Below are positions 6,189-7,799 of a DNA stretch of 7,799 nucleotides, one piece after another (the stretch's first letter is position 1; every line of letters begins with the position of its first letter). Source of the stretch: an uncultured Oxalobacteraceae bacterium (GTDB taxonomy: Bacteria; Pseudomonadota; Gammaproteobacteria; Burkholderiales; Burkholderiaceae_D); the NCBI GenBank assembly GCA_937996605.1, contig CALKVB010000605.1:1-7799 (forward strand), given 5' to 3'. The notes under the pieces were generated by a model that was given only the letters and a program-made list of their open reading frames with translations, had not been told where the DNA came from and did not search any database. The position numbers and the translations under genes are program-made.

Positions 6189-7301
6189 TCATCCCTTGCA
6201 AGCAAGCCATGCTTCTACTTTGGGGCGAACCGCACGCTCAACATCTACGCCTTTAGGAAACGTCCCCAGTGCGCCTTGCCTCGCCACAATACCGACATAG
6301 GATTTCGCTCTATCCCAATACGGATAAGCGCCGTAAGCACCAGGGCTAGAAATGCGGTTTGCGACACTACAGTTAAAACTAGTATTTTGACATTCATGCC
6401 AATAACCAAGGCCGTAATGCCATGCTTCCCCTAACACTGCTGCTGGTGAATAGACAAGTTTCACGTTGGCAGTTCGATCCATCAAATACTGCTGCATCAT
6501 TTCTGCCGAGAGTAATTTCCCTGCTTTGAGTGCAGCAAGAAAATCAAGATATTCGGTCCCTGTCCAATGCATGCCCCCCGCTAATCGTGGGTTCGACATT
6601 GAGGGCAAATCATAGCTCGCTGTTTTGAAGAGCCCCGTTTGTTGTTGAAACTCGCTGAACAAATCCTGCCACGATGCTAAGCCACGTGCTTTCACCGCCA
6701 TCAAACCCGCCACTTGTAGATGGCTACTTGAATAATAAAACTCCGACCCTGCTTGCATCTGATTGTTCGCATTACTGGTCGCAACACTTTGGGTGCAGCT
6801 TTCAAAATTCGCAAAACCAATATTAATACAAACAGGCTCTTCTGTGAGCCCCGAGGTAAAGCTCAACAACTGCGCAAGTGTCATTGAACGTAGTGGCGAG
6901 TTGGTAGGAATAGACCAATTCGGAATCCAATCTTGCGGTTTATCGTCTAACTTTAAAAACCCCCGCTCGACTTGACGCAAAATAATCATGGCACTCACCA
7001 TCTTCGAGGTTGATGCAGATTCATACGAAGTGGTCATGCTTGAGCCGCCGCGGTTATATACGTAGCGACGCCCGTCATCCCGTTCAACTGCAAATGAGAA
7101 GTTGGTATCAGTCGTCAGCTGTGATAACTGTGTACCCATCTCGGTTTCAATTTGCGCCACATTGCAGGTGGCGGTTGGTGTCGACGTCGTGGATGTAGTG
7201 GATATGGTATTACCTGCCCCACCACATGCTGTGCAGGCCAAAGAAGTCAAAATTAGGCTTAAACGCGTTATTTTCTGTAGCTTACTTTGATTTCCGATCA
7301 T
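6189..7301 (-). CDS. Exported serine hydrolase, beta-lactamase/class C PBP-like family, probable lipoprotein
   Basis: A 370-residue protein whose N-terminus has a basic n-region, a hydrophobic stretch (RLSLILTSLACTACGG) and a Ser/Thr-rich linker (about 31-44), as in an envelope lipoprotein. C26 followed by GG is the likely acylated cysteine, but the residue three before it is Cys rather than Leu, so the lipobox is atypical. The catalytic S-x-x-K is S97-T-S-K100. The second motif is Y190-S-S, where Y-x-N is more common. The third motif region may be SPGAYGAYPYWDR (319-331). Six cysteines remain after the leader (46, 158, 169, 304, 311, 368) and could form disulfides, consistent with export. 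Family members are esterases, peptidases or D-Ala-D-Ala-type enzymes; I cannot choose, and resistance activity should not be assumed. The ATG at 7301 is preferred, with GAGGGGAG 7 bases before it. An ATG at 7325 also has a good site. It converges on the chemoreceptor. Confidence 0.85.
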   Translation of the reverse strand: MIGNQSKLQKITRLSLILTSLACTACGGAGNTISTTSTTSTPTATCNVAQIETEMGTQLSQLTTDTNFSFAVERDDGRRYVYNRGGSSMTTSYESASTSKMVSAMIILRQVERGFLKLDDKPQDWIPNWSIPTNSPLRSMTLAQLLSFTSGLTEEPVCINIGFANFESCTQSVATSNANNQMQAGSEFYYSSSHLQVAGLMAVKARGLASWQDLFSEFQQQTGLFKTASYDLPSMSNPRLAGGMHWTGTEYLDFLAALKAGKLLSAEMMQQYLMDRTANVKLVYSPAAVLGEAWHYGLGYWHECQNTSFNCSVANRISSPGAYGAYPYWDRAKSYVGIVARQGALGTFPKGVDVERAVRPKVEAWLACKG

Positions 7302-7308
7302 GCTAACA

Positions 7309-7339
7309 CTCCCCTCGTTCCACATCTATTCCACTCCTT
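7309..7339 (-). promoter_or_regulatory. Two ribosome binding sites for alternative starts of the serine hydrolase
   Basis: On the minus strand, GAGGGGAG (7309-7316) lies 7 bases before the ATG at 7301, and AAGGAG (7334-7339) lies 8 bases before an in-frame ATG at 7325. Both are well formed. The longer form adds eight residues (MWNEGSVS) in front of the signal peptide, including one acidic residue, so the shorter form is preferred for export. Confidence 0.6.
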
Positions 7340-7671
7340 GCAAGGGCCTCTTTCTGGTCGCTAACAAGAACTTTTCTTAACCTAGGCATGTAAACATAGA
7401 CATATCAGATGCATAAATCATTGCCTTTTACAATCTATTACAGGCACTTACAGTTTTAAAGCTTCATACGATTATTCTATATAAGGCGATAAGCTAAGTT
7501 TCGTCGAAGCACCCCAATAAGACCGATGGCATGTCCACACTTTCTGCTGTATGCTAGCCGCTCACAGCTAGAGCCTGAAGGTGTATAGGTGAACTTTCGT
7601 GCCCACTCCTGCTCCAAACATGGTTTGCTAGAACAAGATCAACATCATAAAAATGGTTTCACTTACATATC
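7340..7671. other. Divergent intergenic region between the serine hydrolase and the 3'-edge gene
   Basis: This stretch of about 330 bases must hold the promoters for both divergent genes. I find no supported coding sequence or RNA gene. Weak candidates are a minus-strand TTGTAA (7428-7433) with no convincing -10 at the right spacing, and a plus-strand TTGCTA (7625-7630) with TAAAAA (7648-7653) 17 bases on. A 5-bp inverted repeat CTAGC/GCTAG (7554-7558 and 7567-7571, 8-base loop) is also present. None is strong enough to call as a separate site. Confidence 0.5.
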
Positions 7672-7677
7672 AGGGGA
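7672..7677 (+). promoter_or_regulatory. Ribosome binding site of the 3'-edge gene
   Basis: AGGGGA lies 4 bases before the ATG at 7682. The spacing is slightly short but usable. It supports a real gene start although only 39 codons are visible. Confidence 0.65.
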
Positions 7678-7681
7678 ATTT

Positions 7682-7799
7682 ATGAAATACGCGTCTTTAC
7701 CTAAAACACTGAATACTCGTCTGCGAATTTCAACACTGGTCGTTGCACTAGCGTGTGGCTCCTTTGCATCAATTACTCCACAGCTTACTTATGCGGCTG
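7682..7799 (+). CDS. Exported protein of unknown function, 5' part only (cut by window edge)
   Basis: Thirty-nine codons are visible and the frame is open to the edge. The N-terminus has a basic n-region with two arginines (TRLR, residues 12-15), a hydrophobic core (STLVVALACGSFASI, about 17-31) and a probable signal peptidase I site near TYAA (36-39). It is therefore probably secreted to the periplasm or outer membrane. The rather long n-region of about 15 residues is often seen on large outer-membrane receptors and secreted hydrolases, but the visible part gives no family. The ATG at 7682 is supported by AGGGGA just upstream. It is divergent from the serine hydrolase, with about 380 bases between the two start codons. 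Confidence 0.65.
   Translation, partial: MKYASLPKTLNTRLRISTLVVALACGSFASITPQLTYAA

Noticed and set aside
6189..7301. Calling the minus-strand gene an antibiotic-resistance beta-lactamase
   Set aside because: Only the S-x-x-K motif is canonical. The second and third motifs differ, and most members of this broad family are esterases or peptidases.

Overview
The window looks like chromosomal DNA of a free-living Gram-negative bacterium, most likely a betaproteobacterium near the Oxalobacteraceae (Undibacterium-like). This rests on the style of the chemoreceptor, an exported serine hydrolase with a lipoprotein-like leader, mid-range base composition and well-formed AGGAG-type ribosome sites. The taxonomic call is an inference. 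I see no mobile element, CRISPR array, tRNA or rRNA.

Layout. (1) Positions 1-3343 hold a plus-strand catabolic operon. It contains the 3' part of a FucP/GluP-type MFS sugar permease, then 2 bases later a PLP-dependent deaminase of the D-threonine aldolase/D-serine dehydratase (DSD1) fold, then an N-acyl-D-amino-acid deacylase. The deacylase start lies in a 12-bp sequence repeated three times, which supplies four in-frame ATGs. (2) Positions 3344-3616 are intergenic and carry a near-consensus sigma-70 promoter. (3) Positions 3617-6052 encode an 811-residue chemoreceptor with a periplasmic helical sensor, three HAMP-like units, a PAS domain, two more HAMP-like units and a signalling hairpin. 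(4) Positions 6053-6188 hold a hairpin with T-runs on both sides, a shared terminator for converging genes. (5) Positions 6189-7301 on the minus strand encode an exported, cysteine-rich serine hydrolase of the beta-lactamase/PBP-like family. (6) Positions 7302-7681 form a divergent intergenic region. (7) From 7682 there is the start of an exported protein cut by the window edge.

How the genes work together. A sugar-type permease, an N-acyl-D-amino acid deacylase and a beta-eliminating PLP deaminase fit a route in which an N-acetylated 2-amino sugar acid (N-acetyl-D-glucosaminate, from oxidised chitin or GlcNAc) is imported, deacetylated, and deaminated to 2-keto-3-deoxygluconate. General D-amino acid use is the conservative alternative. 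The chemoreceptor has its own promoter and no che genes beside it, so its ligand is unknown. Its link to the operon is position only.
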